64,000 bases of DNA from Deltaproteobacteria bacterium. GTDB lineage: Bacteria > Myxococcota > Myxococcia > Myxococcales > Anaeromyxobacteraceae. Every line of letters starts with the position of its first letter. The first letter of the stretch is position 1. The notes below the pieces were generated by a model. It saw only the letters and a list, made by a program, of their open reading frames with translations. It ran no database searches and was not told the DNA's origin. Positions 10,159-19,338 of this stretch are shown piece after piece. Both the position numbers and the translations under genes were made by a program. The DNA lies in assembly GCA_016214955.1 (NCBI GenBank), contig JACRMN010000012.1:310001-374000 (forward strand), in the 5' to 3' direction.

Positions 10159-10758
10159 TCAGCGGTCCGCGGGGAACGCCTCGCCGACCAGCGCTTCCAC
10201 CTCGCGCAGCCAGGCGGCCCGCTCGGCGGGTGTGCTCGTCACCACCACGCAGAAGGTCCGCCGCCGGACGTCGCGCACGCCGCAGAGGTCGAAGACGCAC
10301 CGCTTCCAGATGTCCTCGAGGGGGTCGCCGAACGCCATCCGCTCGCGCTCCGGCGGCGTGTTCGAGGTGTTCACGACCACCGCGCGGCGCGCACGCAGGA
10401 GGCCGACGGGGACGCCCTCGCCAGCGTCGCCCTCGGCGAAGCGGTAGGCCACGTCCGGCCGGACCACCCGGTCGATCCAGCCCGTGAGGAGGGCCGGCGG
10501 CTGGCCCCACCAGTTCGGATGGACCACCACGATCCCGTCGGCGCGGGCAAGGTCGTCGCAGTGGGCGCGGATCTCCGGCGGCAGCGCAGCGTCCCGGGCG
10601 ATCTCCGCGGCGGGGAGAACCGGGTCGAACCGCTCGGCGTGGAGGTCGTGGAACCTGACCGCGTGGCCGCGGGCTTCCAGGGCGCCGCGCGCTGCAGACG
10701 CGATGGCGTGGTTGAAGCTGCCGGGGTCGGGGTGGGCGAGGAGGAGGAGGACGTTCAC
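10159..10758 (-). CDS. NAD(P)H-dependent quinone oxidoreductase, flavodoxin-like fold
   Basis: A 199-residue cytosolic flavoprotein of the NQO1/MdaB/YwrO family. The N-terminus MNVLLLLAHPDPGSFNHAI is the phosphate-binding loop for FMN or FAD, and VVHPNWWGQPPALLTGWIDR is the family's second signature. Such enzymes reduce quinones by two electrons, or act as modulators of drug or redox stress. The start is GTG. It converges with the M48 operon, with 17 bp between the stops. Confidence 0.88.
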   Translation of the reverse strand: MNVLLLLAHPDPGSFNHAIASAARGALEARGHAVRFHDLHAERFDPVLPAAEIARDAALPPEIRAHCDDLARADGIVVVHPNWWGQPPALLTGWIDRVVRPDVAYRFAEGDAGEGVPVGLLRARRAVVVNTSNTPPERERMAFGDPLEDIWKRCVFDLCGVRDVRRRTFCVVVTSTPAERAAWLREVEALVGEAFPADR

Positions 10759-10926
10759 GGGCCCGACCCTACCGCGCAGCGACCCCCGGTGAACAGCGGC
10801 GGCGGGCAGCCGCTCCGCCAGGCCGAGGAAGGCGGGCCTGCTGGCGCGGCGCCGATCGGAGGGCTCGGCGCCGGCGACGGGTGCGCCCGGGAGCTGAAGC
10901 GGTCGAGGTCGCGGTCCTCGCCTGTC

Positions 10927-12333
10927 TCACGGACCCGCCGCGGGGAAGTTCACGCGCGCCACCAGGCCGGGCGGCCCGCTCCCGTCGCCGCGCGCCTCCC
11001 GCAGCTCCACCCCCGCGCCGTGCTGGCGGGCGATCTCCCGGACGATGGCCAGCCCCAGCCCGGTGCCAGGCGCGAGCTGGCCCGGCACCCGGTAGAAGCG
11101 CTCGAAGACGCGCGCGCGCAGCTCCGGCGGGATGCCGGGCCCGCGGTCCTCCACCTCCAGCCAGGGGCGCTCGCCGCCGCCGACCCGGACCGTCACCGCC
11201 CCGCCCCGGCCGCCGTAGCGCAGGGCGTTGTCCACCAGGTTGGCCAGGAGCTCGCGCAGCATCACCGCGTCGCCGCGCAGCCGCGCCGGCGCCTCCTCGA
11301 AGGCCAGGTCCACCTTCTGGCCCAGGGCCTCGGGCGACCAGTCGAGGCAGACCTGCCGGGCCAGCGCCGCCAGGTCCACGTCGGCCAGGCTCCCGGTCCC
11401 GGTTCCCGGCTCGGCCCGGGCCAGCGCCAGGAGCTGGTTGGCGAGCCGCACCATCTCGTCGGTGGTTCCGTGGATGGCCTGCACCGCCTCCCGCACCTGC
11501 CCGGCCGACTGCCCCCGCAGGGCCATCTGCGCCTGGGTCTTCAGCGCTGCCAGCGGCGTGCGCAGCTGGTGCGAGGCGTCGGTGATGAAGCGGCGCCGGC
11601 TGTCGAGGAGCCGCCCCAGCCTGTCGGTGTGGAGGTTGAGCGCGGCCACCATGGGGCGCAGCTCGCGGTGGACGCGGCCCTCCTCGAAGGGGCGCAGGTC
11701 GTCGGGCTCGCGTCCGGCCACCTCCTCGCGCAGGCGCAGCAGGGGCGCGAGCGCGCGGTGCACCGCCAGCAGGGTCAGCACCGCCACCAGCAGCACCAGC
11801 AGCCCCTGGCGCAGCAGGGTGTCGAGCAGCACGCTGCGCGCGAAGGCCCGGCGCGACTCCAGGGTCTCGCCCACGTGGATGCGGACCATGCCGCTCGCGC
11901 CCTCGCCGGCGACCGGCTGGAAGAGGAGCGCGGCGCGGATGGGCTCGCCCCGGTACCGGCCGTCGTAGAAGTGCACCAGGGCCGGGTAGACCTCGGAGCG
12001 GGGCGTGCGCGGCGGCATGGCCGGGAAGTCGTCGTAGCCGGAGGCCAGCTCCCCCGCCAGGCCCGTCACCTTGTAGTAGATGCGCCCCAGGTTGTCGGCC
12101 TCGAAGGGATCGATGGCGGCGAAGGGGAGGTCCACCACCAGCCGCTCGCCCTCCAGGGTGACGCGCTCGGCGATGGACCGGGCCGAGGCCAGGAGCGTGC
12201 GGTCGTAGGCCAGGTTGGCGGCGCCGATGGCGCCGCGGTAGGCGGCGACCGCGCTCACCGCCACGGCCACGCCCAGCGGCAGGAGGAGCCAGAGCAGGAG
12301 GCTCCAGCGCAGGGTGGTGACGCGGAAGGTCAC
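10927..12333 (-). CDS. tctE: TctE-like sensor histidine kinase
   Basis: A 468-residue membrane kinase: transmembrane helix about 10-32, a periplasmic sensor region of the 2CSK/TctE type, a second helix about 172-192, HAMP-like linker, dimerisation helix with phospho-acceptor H255 (ASHQLRTPL), and an ATPase domain with NLVDNALRYG and GTGLGL. The GTG start overlaps the stop of the response regulator gene by 3 bp. Adjacency to a tripartite tricarboxylate transporter operon strongly suggests it senses the transported carboxylate. Confidence 0.92.
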   Translation of the reverse strand: MTFRVTTLRWSLLLWLLLPLGVAVAVSAVAAYRGAIGAANLAYDRTLLASARSIAERVTLEGERLVVDLPFAAIDPFEADNLGRIYYKVTGLAGELASGYDDFPAMPPRTPRSEVYPALVHFYDGRYRGEPIRAALLFQPVAGEGASGMVRIHVGETLESRRAFARSVLLDTLLRQGLLVLLVAVLTLLAVHRALAPLLRLREEVAGREPDDLRPFEEGRVHRELRPMVAALNLHTDRLGRLLDSRRRFITDASHQLRTPLAALKTQAQMALRGQSAGQVREAVQAIHGTTDEMVRLANQLLALARAEPGTGTGSLADVDLAALARQVCLDWSPEALGQKVDLAFEEAPARLRGDAVMLRELLANLVDNALRYGGRGGAVTVRVGGGERPWLEVEDRGPGIPPELRARVFERFYRVPGQLAPGTGLGLAIVREIARQHGAGVELREARGDGSGPPGLVARVNFPAAGP

Positions 12334-12995
12334 GCGGGCTCGAGGAGATACCCGAGGCCGCGCAGGGTGCGGATGGCCACGCCGCCGCCCTCCAGCTTCT
12401 TGCGCACCCGGTGGACGTAGATCTCCAGCGCCTCGGGGTTGGCCTCGTCGTCCATCCCGAAGACCTGGGCGAAGAGGTGGTCGCGGGACACCGCCCGCCC
12501 CGCGCGGGTCACCAGCACCTCCAGCACCGCGGTCTCGCGCCGGGTGAGGTGCAGCGCCTTGCCGCGCAGCTTGAAGGCGCGGTCGCCGGCGTCGAACGCC
12601 AGCTCGCCGCAGGTGAGGAGCGGGAGCCCCCCGGCCTGCCCGCGGCGCAGGAGCGCCTTGGCCCGCGCCTCCAGCTCCTCCAGCGCGAAGGGCTTGGTGA
12701 GGTAGTCGTCGGCCCCCAGGTCGAGCCCGCGCACCCGCTCGGAGACGTCGCCTCGCGCGGTGAGCAGCAGCACCGGCATGGTCTGCTTGCGGGCGCGCAG
12801 CCGGCGCAGTACCTCCAGGCCGTCCATTCCCGGCAGCGACAGGTCGAGGATCGCCAGGGCGTAGCCTTCCAGCTGCAGGGCGTGGTCGGCGTCGCCGCCG
12901 TCCCCGAGCACGTCGACGGCGTAGCCGGCGCCGCGGAACGCCTCGGCGATCCAGCGGGCCAGCTCGGCGTGGTCTTCGACGAGGAGGATGCGCAT
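12330..12995 (-). CDS. tctD: TctD-like OmpR-family response regulator
   Basis: A 221-residue regulator: receiver domain with phospho-acceptor D51 and K101, then an OmpR-type winged helix (about 125-220) ending IRTLRGLGYLLEPA. It is first in a leftward operon with the TctE-like kinase. It is divergent from the tctC-tctC-tctB-tctA operon, so the 102-bp gap at 12996-13097 probably carries its operator, though I could not pick out a clear repeat there. Confidence 0.92.
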   Translation of the reverse strand: MRILLVEDHAELARWIAEAFRGAGYAVDVLGDGGDADHALQLEGYALAILDLSLPGMDGLEVLRRLRARKQTMPVLLLTARGDVSERVRGLDLGADDYLTKPFALEELEARAKALLRRGQAGGLPLLTCGELAFDAGDRAFKLRGKALHLTRRETAVLEVLVTRAGRAVSRDHLFAQVFGMDDEANPEALEIYVHRVRKKLEGGGVAIRTLRGLGYLLEPA

Positions 12996-13097
12996 GCGGC
13001 TCCGGGCGCGAACGCGGGGAGTGTAGCAGGCGCGTCCGGGGCCGGCCGAAAGGGAATCGAAAGGGTGGAGGCCTACGCTGCAGGCACGAGGATCCGC

Positions 13098-14069
13098 ATG
13101 CTCCGTCTCGTCACCCGAGCCCTGGTGGCTGCCGCGCTGGCCGCGGGACCGCGCGCCGGGACGGCGTCGCCGCCGGCCCAGTGCGTGGCGCCGGCTCGCC
13201 CCGGGGGCGGCTTCGAGCTGACCTGCGCGCTCCTGCGCGCCGCGCTGGTGCGCGCGGGGGTGGTCCCGGGGCTGCGCACCACCTACCTGCCCGGCGGCGT
13301 GGGCGCGGTGGCCTTCGAGACCTTCGTCACCCAGCGTCCCGCCGAGGCCGACACCCTGGTGGCCTTCTCCAGCGGCTCGCTCCTCAACATCGCCCAGGGC
13401 AAGTTCGGGAAGTACGGGGTCGACGACGTGCGCTGGGTGGCGGCGGTCGGTGTGGACTACGGTGCGGTGACCGTCGGAGCCGCGTCGCCGCACCGCTCCC
13501 TGGCGAGCCTGATGGCGGCGCTCCGGGCCGACCCGCAGAAGGTGACCTTCGGCATCGGCGGCACGGTGGGCGGCCAGGACTGGATGAAGGCCGCGCTCCT
13601 GGCCCGCGCCGCCGGCGTGGAGCCGCGGGCCCTGCGCTACGTCTCCTTCGAGGGCGGCGGTGACGCGCAGGTGGCCCTGCAGGCCGGCCACGTGGACGTG
13701 GTGCCCGGCGACCTGGCCGAGTCGGAGCGGGGGGCGCGCGACGGCCGGGTGCGGATCCTGGCGGTGCTGGCCGACCACCGGCTCGGCGGCCGCTACGCCG
13801 CGGTGCCCACCGCCGCCGAGCAGGGCTACCCGGTCGCCTGGCCCACCATCCGCGGCGTCTACCTGGGGCGCAAGGTCTCCGACCGCGACCACGCCCGCTG
13901 GGTGGCCACCTTCGACAGGCTCCTGGCCTCGGAGGAGTTCGCCCGGCTCCGGGAGGAGCACGGCCTGCTGCCCTTCGCCTCGACCGGCGCCGCCCTCGAG
14001 TCCCACGTCGAGAACACGGTCCGCGACCACGCCGCGCTGGCGCGGTCGCTGGGCCTGCCGATGCGATGA
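13098..14069 (+). CDS. tctC: Tripartite tricarboxylate transporter substrate-binding protein, copy 1
   Basis: A 323-residue TctC/Bug-family periplasmic binding protein with a signal peptide (MLRLVTRALVAAALAAG...). The ligand-loop motif reads APARPGGGFELTC, and later segments (FGIGGTVGGQDW, VDVVPGDLAE) are family-like. It differs clearly from the next gene, also TctC-like, so this is not a recent duplication. The stop overlaps a possible ATG of the second copy. Tandem binding proteins in one such operon are unusual and may widen the substrate range. Confidence 0.88.
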   Translation: MLRLVTRALVAAALAAGPRAGTASPPAQCVAPARPGGGFELTCALLRAALVRAGVVPGLRTTYLPGGVGAVAFETFVTQRPAEADTLVAFSSGSLLNIAQGKFGKYGVDDVRWVAAVGVDYGAVTVGAASPHRSLASLMAALRADPQKVTFGIGGTVGGQDWMKAALLARAAGVEPRALRYVSFEGGGDAQVALQAGHVDVVPGDLAESERGARDGRVRILAVLADHRLGGRYAAVPTAAEQGYPVAWPTIRGVYLGRKVSDRDHARWVATFDRLLASEEFARLREEHGLLPFASTGAALESHVENTVRDHAALARSLGLPMR

Positions 14070-14098
14070 AGCCCCCACCCGTCGTCTGGAGGTTCCCC

Positions 14099-15076
14099 AT
14101 GGTCCACCGCCTGGCGCTTTCCCTCGCGCTCCTGCTCGCCGCGCTGCCGGCTCCGTCGCCGGCCGCGTACCCCACGCAGCCCATCGAGCTCATCCCGGCG
14201 GGCGATCCCGGCGGCGGCCTCGACCTCCACGCCCGCATGGTGGAGATGGTCTTCCAGCAGGAGAAGCTGGCCGACAAGCCCTTCACCGTCATCAACAAGG
14301 GGGCCGGCGGCGGCAACGCCGCCACCGCCTACATGGTGACCAAGAAGGGCGAGGGCTACCAGCTGCAGATCAACACCAACCGCGTGCTCCTCAACGCGCT
14401 CAAGGGCACCACCAAGCACACCCTCAAGGACATGACCCCCATCGCCCGGCTGACGGCCGAGTACGAGATCTGGGTGGTCCGCGCCGACTCGCCCTTCAAG
14501 TCGGCCAGGGACGTGATCGCCAGGCTCAAGGAGAACCCGGCCTCCATCGCCTTCGGCATCGGCACCGCCCCGCCGGCCACCGACCACCTCAACGTGATCA
14601 TGCCCGCCAAGGCCTCGGGCATCGACGTCACCCGGCTCAAGGTGGTGGCCTTCCGCGGCGCCGGCGACCTCGCCACCCAGATCCTGGGCGGCCACGTGGC
14701 CGTGGGCAGCACCAGCATCTCCGAGCTCATCGCCAACATCGACGCCGGCAAGCTGCGGCCGCTGGCGGTCTCGGCGCCGCACCGGCTGGAGCGCATGAAG
14801 GAGGTGCCCACCTGGAAGGAGCTGGGCGTGGACGTCGAGCTGGCCCACTGGCGCGGCGTGTTCGGCCCGCCCGAGATGCCGCGCGAGGCCCAGGAGTACT
14901 GGCAGAAGAAGTTCGCGCAGATGGCAGGCACCCGGAGCTGGAAGGAGGCCCTGGCCAAGAACGAGCTCATGGACGCCTTCGCCCCGGCGGAGCAGTTCCA
15001 GAAGGAGCTGGAGCGGGACAACGTCCAGTTCCGGGAGCTGCTCGGCACCCTCGGCATGCTGGCCCCGGCGCCGTGA
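14099..15076 (+). CDS. tctC: Tripartite tricarboxylate transporter substrate-binding protein, copy 2
   Basis: A 325-residue TctC/Bug-family binding protein. The ATG at 14099 is preceded by GGAGG at 14088-14092 and gives a clean signal peptide (MVHRLALSLALLLAALPAPSPA); an ATG at 14066 overlapping the previous stop is an alternative that would add 11 residues. Ligand-loop motif is PAGDPGGGLDLHARM, with FTVINKGAGGGNAA following. The stop overlaps the GTG of tctB. Confidence 0.9.
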   Translation: MVHRLALSLALLLAALPAPSPAAYPTQPIELIPAGDPGGGLDLHARMVEMVFQQEKLADKPFTVINKGAGGGNAATAYMVTKKGEGYQLQINTNRVLLNALKGTTKHTLKDMTPIARLTAEYEIWVVRADSPFKSARDVIARLKENPASIAFGIGTAPPATDHLNVIMPAKASGIDVTRLKVVAFRGAGDLATQILGGHVAVGSTSISELIANIDAGKLRPLAVSAPHRLERMKEVPTWKELGVDVELAHWRGVFGPPEMPREAQEYWQKKFAQMAGTRSWKEALAKNELMDAFAPAEQFQKELERDNVQFRELLGTLGMLAPAP

Positions 15077-15534
15077 GCCAGGCCGCCACCAGGGTCCGCG
15101 ACCGCATCGTCGGCGCGGCGCTGCTGCTGGTCTCCGCGCTGGTGGTGGCCGCCTCCTGGCGGCTCCCCGAGACCGCCGCCGCCGACGCCATGGGGCCCAA
15201 GGCCTACCCCATGGCGCTGGCGCTGGTGCTGGCCCTGCTCTCGCTGGCGCTGATGCGCGGCGGGGGCAAGGGCGCGGGCGCCACCCTGACGCGCGACATG
15301 GTGGTCTTCGGCTTCCTGCCCATCCTGGCCATGCTGGCCCTCTACGTGCTGCTGGTCCCGGTGCTGGGGTTCGTGATCTGCACGGTGGCCCTGCTGCTGG
15401 CCTGCTTCCGCCTGAAGGGCGAGCGCAACTGGAAGGTCAACGTGGCGGTGGCGGTGGGCTCCTCGCTCGCCATCTGGGCCCTCTTCGCCTGGCTGCTCAA
15501 CGTGCAGCTCAGGCTGCTCCCCTCGTTGGCCTGA
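15073..15534 (+). CDS. tctB: TctB small membrane subunit of the tripartite tricarboxylate transporter
   Basis: A 153-residue membrane protein with about four transmembrane helices, matching the TctB (DUF1468) family. The GTG start overlaps the stop of tctC copy 2 (GTGA). It forms the membrane complex with TctA encoded 19 bp downstream. Confidence 0.9.
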   Translation: MSQAATRVRDRIVGAALLLVSALVVAASWRLPETAAADAMGPKAYPMALALVLALLSLALMRGGGKGAGATLTRDMVVFGFLPILAMLALYVLLVPVLGFVICTVALLLACFRLKGERNWKVNVAVAVGSSLAIWALFAWLLNVQLRLLPSLA

Positions 15535-15553
15535 CCCTGGAGAGGAACGCCCC

Positions 15554-17050
15554 ATGGAGATCCTGACCCAGCTGCTGGCGGGCCTCGGCGGCGCCATGAC
15601 GGGCGCCAACCTGCTGGCCTGCCTGGTGGGGTGCCTGCTCGGGACCATCGTCGGGGTGCTCCCCGGCATCGGCCCCTCGGCCACCGTCGCCCTGCTCATC
15701 CCGGTGGCCTACGTCATCACCCCCACCTCCTCGCTGATCATGATGCTGGGCGTCTACGCCGGCGCCATGTACGGCGGCGCGCTCACCTCCATCCTGGTCA
15801 ACATCCCCGGCGAGGCCTCGTCGGTGATGACGGCGGTGGACGGCTACCAGATGGCCAAGCAGGGCAAGGGCGGCGTGGCCCTGGTGGTCTCGCAGGTGGG
15901 CTCCTTCATCGGGGGCACCCTCTCCATCGTCGGGCTCATGCTCATCGCCCGCCCGCTCGCCGACTTCGCGCTGCGCTTCGGCCCGGCCGAGTACTTCTCG
16001 CTCATGGCCTTCGCGCTGGTGCTGGCCTCCACGCTGGTGAGCGACTCGCCGCTGCGCGGCATCATCGGCGTGGTGGTGGGCCTGCTCGTCGCCACCGTGG
16101 GCACCGACCTGCAGACCGGGGTACCCCGCTTCGCCTTCGACATCCCCGAGCTGCTCGACGGCATCGAGGACGTCATCGTCATCATCGGCGTCTTCGGCGT
16201 CAGCGAGGTGCTCTGGTACCTGGCCACCTCCAGGGGCCGGGAGGGGACCGAGAAGATGGACGCGGGGCGCTGGAAGCCCACCGCCGCGGAGTGGCGCCAG
16301 TCGGGCTGGCCCATGGTGCGCGGCACGCTGGTGGGCTTCTTCACCGGGGTGCTGGCGGCCGGCGCCTCGCTGGGCTCGTTCCTGGCCTACGGGCTGGAGC
16401 GGCGCCTCTCCAGGACCCCGGAGCGGTTCGGCAAGGGGGCCATCGAGGGCGTGGCCTCCTGCGAGACCGCCAACAACGCCTCCACCGGCGGCGCCCTGAT
16501 CCCGCTCCTGACCCTGGGCATCCCGCTCTCCGGCACCACCGCGGTGCTCCTCAGCGTGCTGCTCATGTACGGCCTGCGCCCGGGTCCCAACCTGATGGTC
16601 GAGCAGGCGGGCCTGATGTGGACGGTCATCGCCTCCATGTACGTGGCCAACGTCCTGCTGCTCATCCTCAACCTCCCGGCGGTGGGGCTCTTCGTCCAGA
16701 TCCTGAAGATCCCGCTCACCTTCCTCATGCCCATCGTGCTGGTCTTCGCCAGCGTCGGCGCCCTGGCCCTCAACAACAACCTCTTCGACATCGGGCTGGT
16801 CTTCGCCTTCGGCGTCCTGGGCTTCGGGATGCGCTGGCTGGGCTTCCCCACCGTCTCGGTGGTGCTGGGCGTGGTGCTGGGCGAGCGGCTGGAGCAGTCC
16901 CTGCGCCAGGCCCTGATGATGTCCGACAACGGCCCGCTCACCTTCGTGACCAAGCCCATCAGCCTCTTCTTCCTGCTGCTCACCGCCGCGCTCGTCGGCC
17001 TCGACCTCCTGGCGCGCCGGCGCGGGCACCAGGCGGGCGAGGCGGCCTGA
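15554..17050 (+). CDS. tctA: TctA large permease subunit of the tripartite tricarboxylate transporter
   Basis: A 498-residue polytopic membrane protein, full length for TctA. Family motifs include GVLPGIGPSATVALLIP near the start and the repeated GVASCETANNASTGGALIPLLTLGIPLSGTT region about residues 300-340. It transports di- or tricarboxylates with the binding proteins encoded upstream. A GGAGAGG site precedes the ATG. Confidence 0.95.
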   Translation: MEILTQLLAGLGGAMTGANLLACLVGCLLGTIVGVLPGIGPSATVALLIPVAYVITPTSSLIMMLGVYAGAMYGGALTSILVNIPGEASSVMTAVDGYQMAKQGKGGVALVVSQVGSFIGGTLSIVGLMLIARPLADFALRFGPAEYFSLMAFALVLASTLVSDSPLRGIIGVVVGLLVATVGTDLQTGVPRFAFDIPELLDGIEDVIVIIGVFGVSEVLWYLATSRGREGTEKMDAGRWKPTAAEWRQSGWPMVRGTLVGFFTGVLAAGASLGSFLAYGLERRLSRTPERFGKGAIEGVASCETANNASTGGALIPLLTLGIPLSGTTAVLLSVLLMYGLRPGPNLMVEQAGLMWTVIASMYVANVLLLILNLPAVGLFVQILKIPLTFLMPIVLVFASVGALALNNNLFDIGLVFAFGVLGFGMRWLGFPTVSVVLGVVLGERLEQSLRQALMMSDNGPLTFVTKPISLFFLLLTAALVGLDLLARRRGHQAGEAA

Positions 17051-17059
17051 GGAACCCAC

Positions 17060-17539
17060 ATGAGCCCCACCACCTGCGATCTCTTCGACGCCCATCCCGA
17101 GGCCCAGTCCTGCGACCTGCAGTTCCGCTCCCTCGGGCGCCGCCGCGCCTTCTCCGGCCGCATCCGCACCGTTCGCTGTCGCGAGGACAACGCCCTCCTC
17201 AAGAAGGTCCTCTCCGGGCCGGGGGAGGGGCAGGTGCTGGTGATCGACGGCGGCGGCTCGCTCCACTGCGCCCTGGTGGGCGACGTCATCGCCGGGCTCG
17301 GCGCCGCCGGAGGCTGGGCCGGCGCGGTGGTGCACGGTGCGGTGCGCGACGCGGTGGCCCTCGAGGCCCTCGACTTCGGCATCAAGGCGCTGGGCACCAA
17401 CCCGCGCAAGAGCGCCAAGACCGGGGCGGGCGAGGCCGACGTGCCCGTGACCTTCGGCGGCGTGACCTTCGCGCCCGGCGCCTGGCTCTACAGCGACGAG
17501 GACGGCATCCTGGTCTCGGAGGGGCCGCTCGGGGGCTAG
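17060..17539 (+). CDS. RraA-like protein, probable 4-hydroxy-4-methyl-2-oxoglutarate aldolase type
   Basis: A 159-residue RraA/HMG-aldolase-fold protein, complete by family length, with [19 protein letters not shown] and GAVRDAVAL signatures. The family includes regulators of RNase E and metal-dependent aldolase/decarboxylases that cleave C6-C7 oxo-acids of aromatic catabolism. Its place 9 bp after tctA argues for the enzyme role, acting on the imported carboxylate. The activity cannot be proved from sequence. Confidence 0.85.
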   Translation: MSPTTCDLFDAHPEAQSCDLQFRSLGRRRAFSGRIRTVRCREDNALLKKVLSGPGEGQVLVIDGGGSLHCALVGDVIAGLGAAGGWAGAVVHGAVRDAVALEALDFGIKALGTNPRKSAKTGAGEADVPVTFGGVTFAPGAWLYSDEDGILVSEGPLGG

Positions 17540-17554
17540 ACGAGCGCGCCCCCC

Positions 17555-18322
17555 TCATCTCGCCGGGAGGGGGTCGAACGTGTAGCGCGGGTAGGTGGCC
17601 TTGGCGGCCTCCGCCATCGACAGATCGACGTCCACGGTGGCGAAGGGCGCGTCCGGCCCGGTGACGGCCAGCACGGCGCCGTCGGGATCGACGACCCAGC
17701 CCATCCCGCCGTGCGTGGCGGAGGAGCGGTTGGAGGAGAGGGAGTAGGCGCCGGCGTAGATGGCCGCGGCGCGGCCGCCGGCCAGCCAGCGATCGCCGCC
17801 GCGGTCGGTGAGGCGCGGCGTGGCCAGCAGGTGCACGCCGGCGGCGCCGTAGGCGCGGGCCCGGTCCAGGCTCCAGAGCTCGGTGCAGACGCAGAAGCCG
17901 ATGCGCGCCGGCCCGGCCTCGGCCGGCTCGAAGCGGCCGTCGCCGCGCCCGTACCAGCGCGCCTCGAAGTAGCCGGCCTCGTCGGGCAGGTGGTGCTTCT
18001 GGTGGGCGGGGCGGTAGCCGCTCCCCGCCTCCCAGACGAAGGCCTCGTTCACCCGCTGGCCGCCGCGCACCGCCGGGGCGGTGGCCAGCACCGCCGCCGG
18101 TGCCAGCTCGACGAGCCGCTCGATCCAGCGGGCGTGGGCCTCCACCGCCGCCTCCCACACCGCCGGGTCGAAGGCCGGCGCGCCGCCGAACCAGGGGTGA
18201 AACGGCAGCTCCGGCAGGAGCACCAGCTCGGAGCGGGCGGAGCGGCAGTGGGCCACCAGGGCCCGCCAGGCCTCCTCCAGCTCGCCCGGCGCGTCGGGCA
18301 GCTCGCAGACGGTGGCCCGCAT
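17555..18322 (-). CDS. Carbon-nitrogen hydrolase (nitrilase superfamily)
   Basis: A 255-residue cytosolic hydrolase with the Glu-Lys-Cys triad: E38 (LLPELPF), K109 (HQKHHLP) and C146 (FCVCTELW). These enzymes cleave amides or nitriles; the exact substrate is not evident. Its ATG shares one base with the stop of the GlxA-type regulator, so the two form a leftward operon that converges with the transporter operon. Confidence 0.88.
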   Translation of the reverse strand: MRATVCELPDAPGELEEAWRALVAHCRSARSELVLLPELPFHPWFGGAPAFDPAVWEAAVEAHARWIERLVELAPAAVLATAPAVRGGQRVNEAFVWEAGSGYRPAHQKHHLPDEAGYFEARWYGRGDGRFEPAEAGPARIGFCVCTELWSLDRARAYGAAGVHLLATPRLTDRGGDRWLAGGRAAAIYAGAYSLSSNRSSATHGGMGWVVDPDGAVLAVTGPDAPFATVDVDLSMAEAAKATYPRYTFDPLPAR

Positions 18323-19338
18323 CAGGCGCTCCGGGCCGCGCGCGGCCGCCTCCCCGGAGGCGCGGCCCGCAGCTCGGAGGGCAGCGCCGACTCGAAGCGC
18401 CGGAAGGCGCGCCGGAGCTGGTCGGCCGACTGGAAGCCCACCGTCTCCGCCACCTGCTCCACGCTGGTGGAGGGATCGCGCAGCAGCTCGCGGGCCGAGG
18501 CGCTGCGGATCTTGCGCAGGTAGGCGAGGGGCGAGATGCCGGCGTAGGCCTGGAAGAGCCGGCCCAGGTGGCGCGTGCTGGTGTGCACGCGCGCGGCCAG
18601 CTCCTCCGCCGTCCAGGCGTGGGTGGGGTCGCGGGCCACCAGGTCCTGGGCGCCGTGGACGCGCGGGTCGATGTGGTTGCGGTGCAGCAGCCAGGGGGAG
18701 AGCTGCGGGTCGTCGCCGCCGCGCCGGAAGTAGAGGACCAGCAGCCGCGCCACCTCCACCGCCACCCGCGGCCCGGCCAGCTCCGAGACCAGGTGGAGCG
18801 CCAGGTCCACGCCGGCGGTCACCCCGGCGCTGGTGAGCACGTTGCCGTCGCGGACGAAGACGCGGTTCTCGAGCACCCGCAGCCGCGGGTGCTCGCGCTG
18901 CAGCCGGTCGGTGAGCGAGTGGTGGGTGGTGCAGGCGCGGCCGTCGAGCAGCCCGGCCTCGGCCGCCAGGAAGGCGCCCGAGCAGACGGTGCAGAGCAGG
19001 TGGCCGGGACCGACGGCGCGGCGCAGCCAGCCGGCCGCGGCGCGGGCCTCGGGCAGCAGGTAGTCGCGGGCGCAGCGGTCCACGCCGGGGATGACGAGCG
19101 CCGCCCCCTCCGGCAGCCGCTCCGGCAGCGGCTCCACGCCGCCGAGCCGCAGCCCCAGGGAGGAGACGGGGAGGTCGGCCGGCCCCACGTAGTGGAGCCG
19201 CAGCGGCGCGCCGCGCTGGGCGGCGGCCCGCAGCGTCTCGGCGAAGCCGGAGAGGTCGAGCAGGCCGGTGCCGGGCAGCACCAGGAAGTAGACGTCAGGG
19301 CCGAAGCGCGTCGATGCGGAGCTGGTAGTTCCGGACAT
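18322..19338 (-). CDS. GlxA-family transcriptional regulator (DJ-1/PfpI plus AraC HTH)
   Basis: A 338-residue regulator with an N-terminal DJ-1/PfpI-like amidotransferase fold (about 13-190; the nucleophile-elbow region reads LLCTVCSGAFLAAEAGLL) and a C-terminal AraC-type DNA-binding domain (about 225-325). GlxA-like proteins control amino-acid or amine catabolism genes. It lies upstream of the nitrilase gene in the same operon and may regulate it. Its first 44 bp overlap the 3' end of the upstream monooxygenase-like gene, so a later start is possible. Confidence 0.88.
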   Translation of the reverse strand: MSGTTSSASTRFGPDVYFLVLPGTGLLDLSGFAETLRAAAQRGAPLRLHYVGPADLPVSSLGLRLGGVEPLPERLPEGAALVIPGVDRCARDYLLPEARAAAGWLRRAVGPGHLLCTVCSGAFLAAEAGLLDGRACTTHHSLTDRLQREHPRLRVLENRVFVRDGNVLTSAGVTAGVDLALHLVSELAGPRVAVEVARLLVLYFRRGGDDPQLSPWLLHRNHIDPRVHGAQDLVARDPTHAWTAEELAARVHTSTRHLGRLFQAYAGISPLAYLRKIRSASARELLRDPSTSVEQVAETVGFQSADQLRRAFRRFESALPSELRAAPPGRRPRAARSA

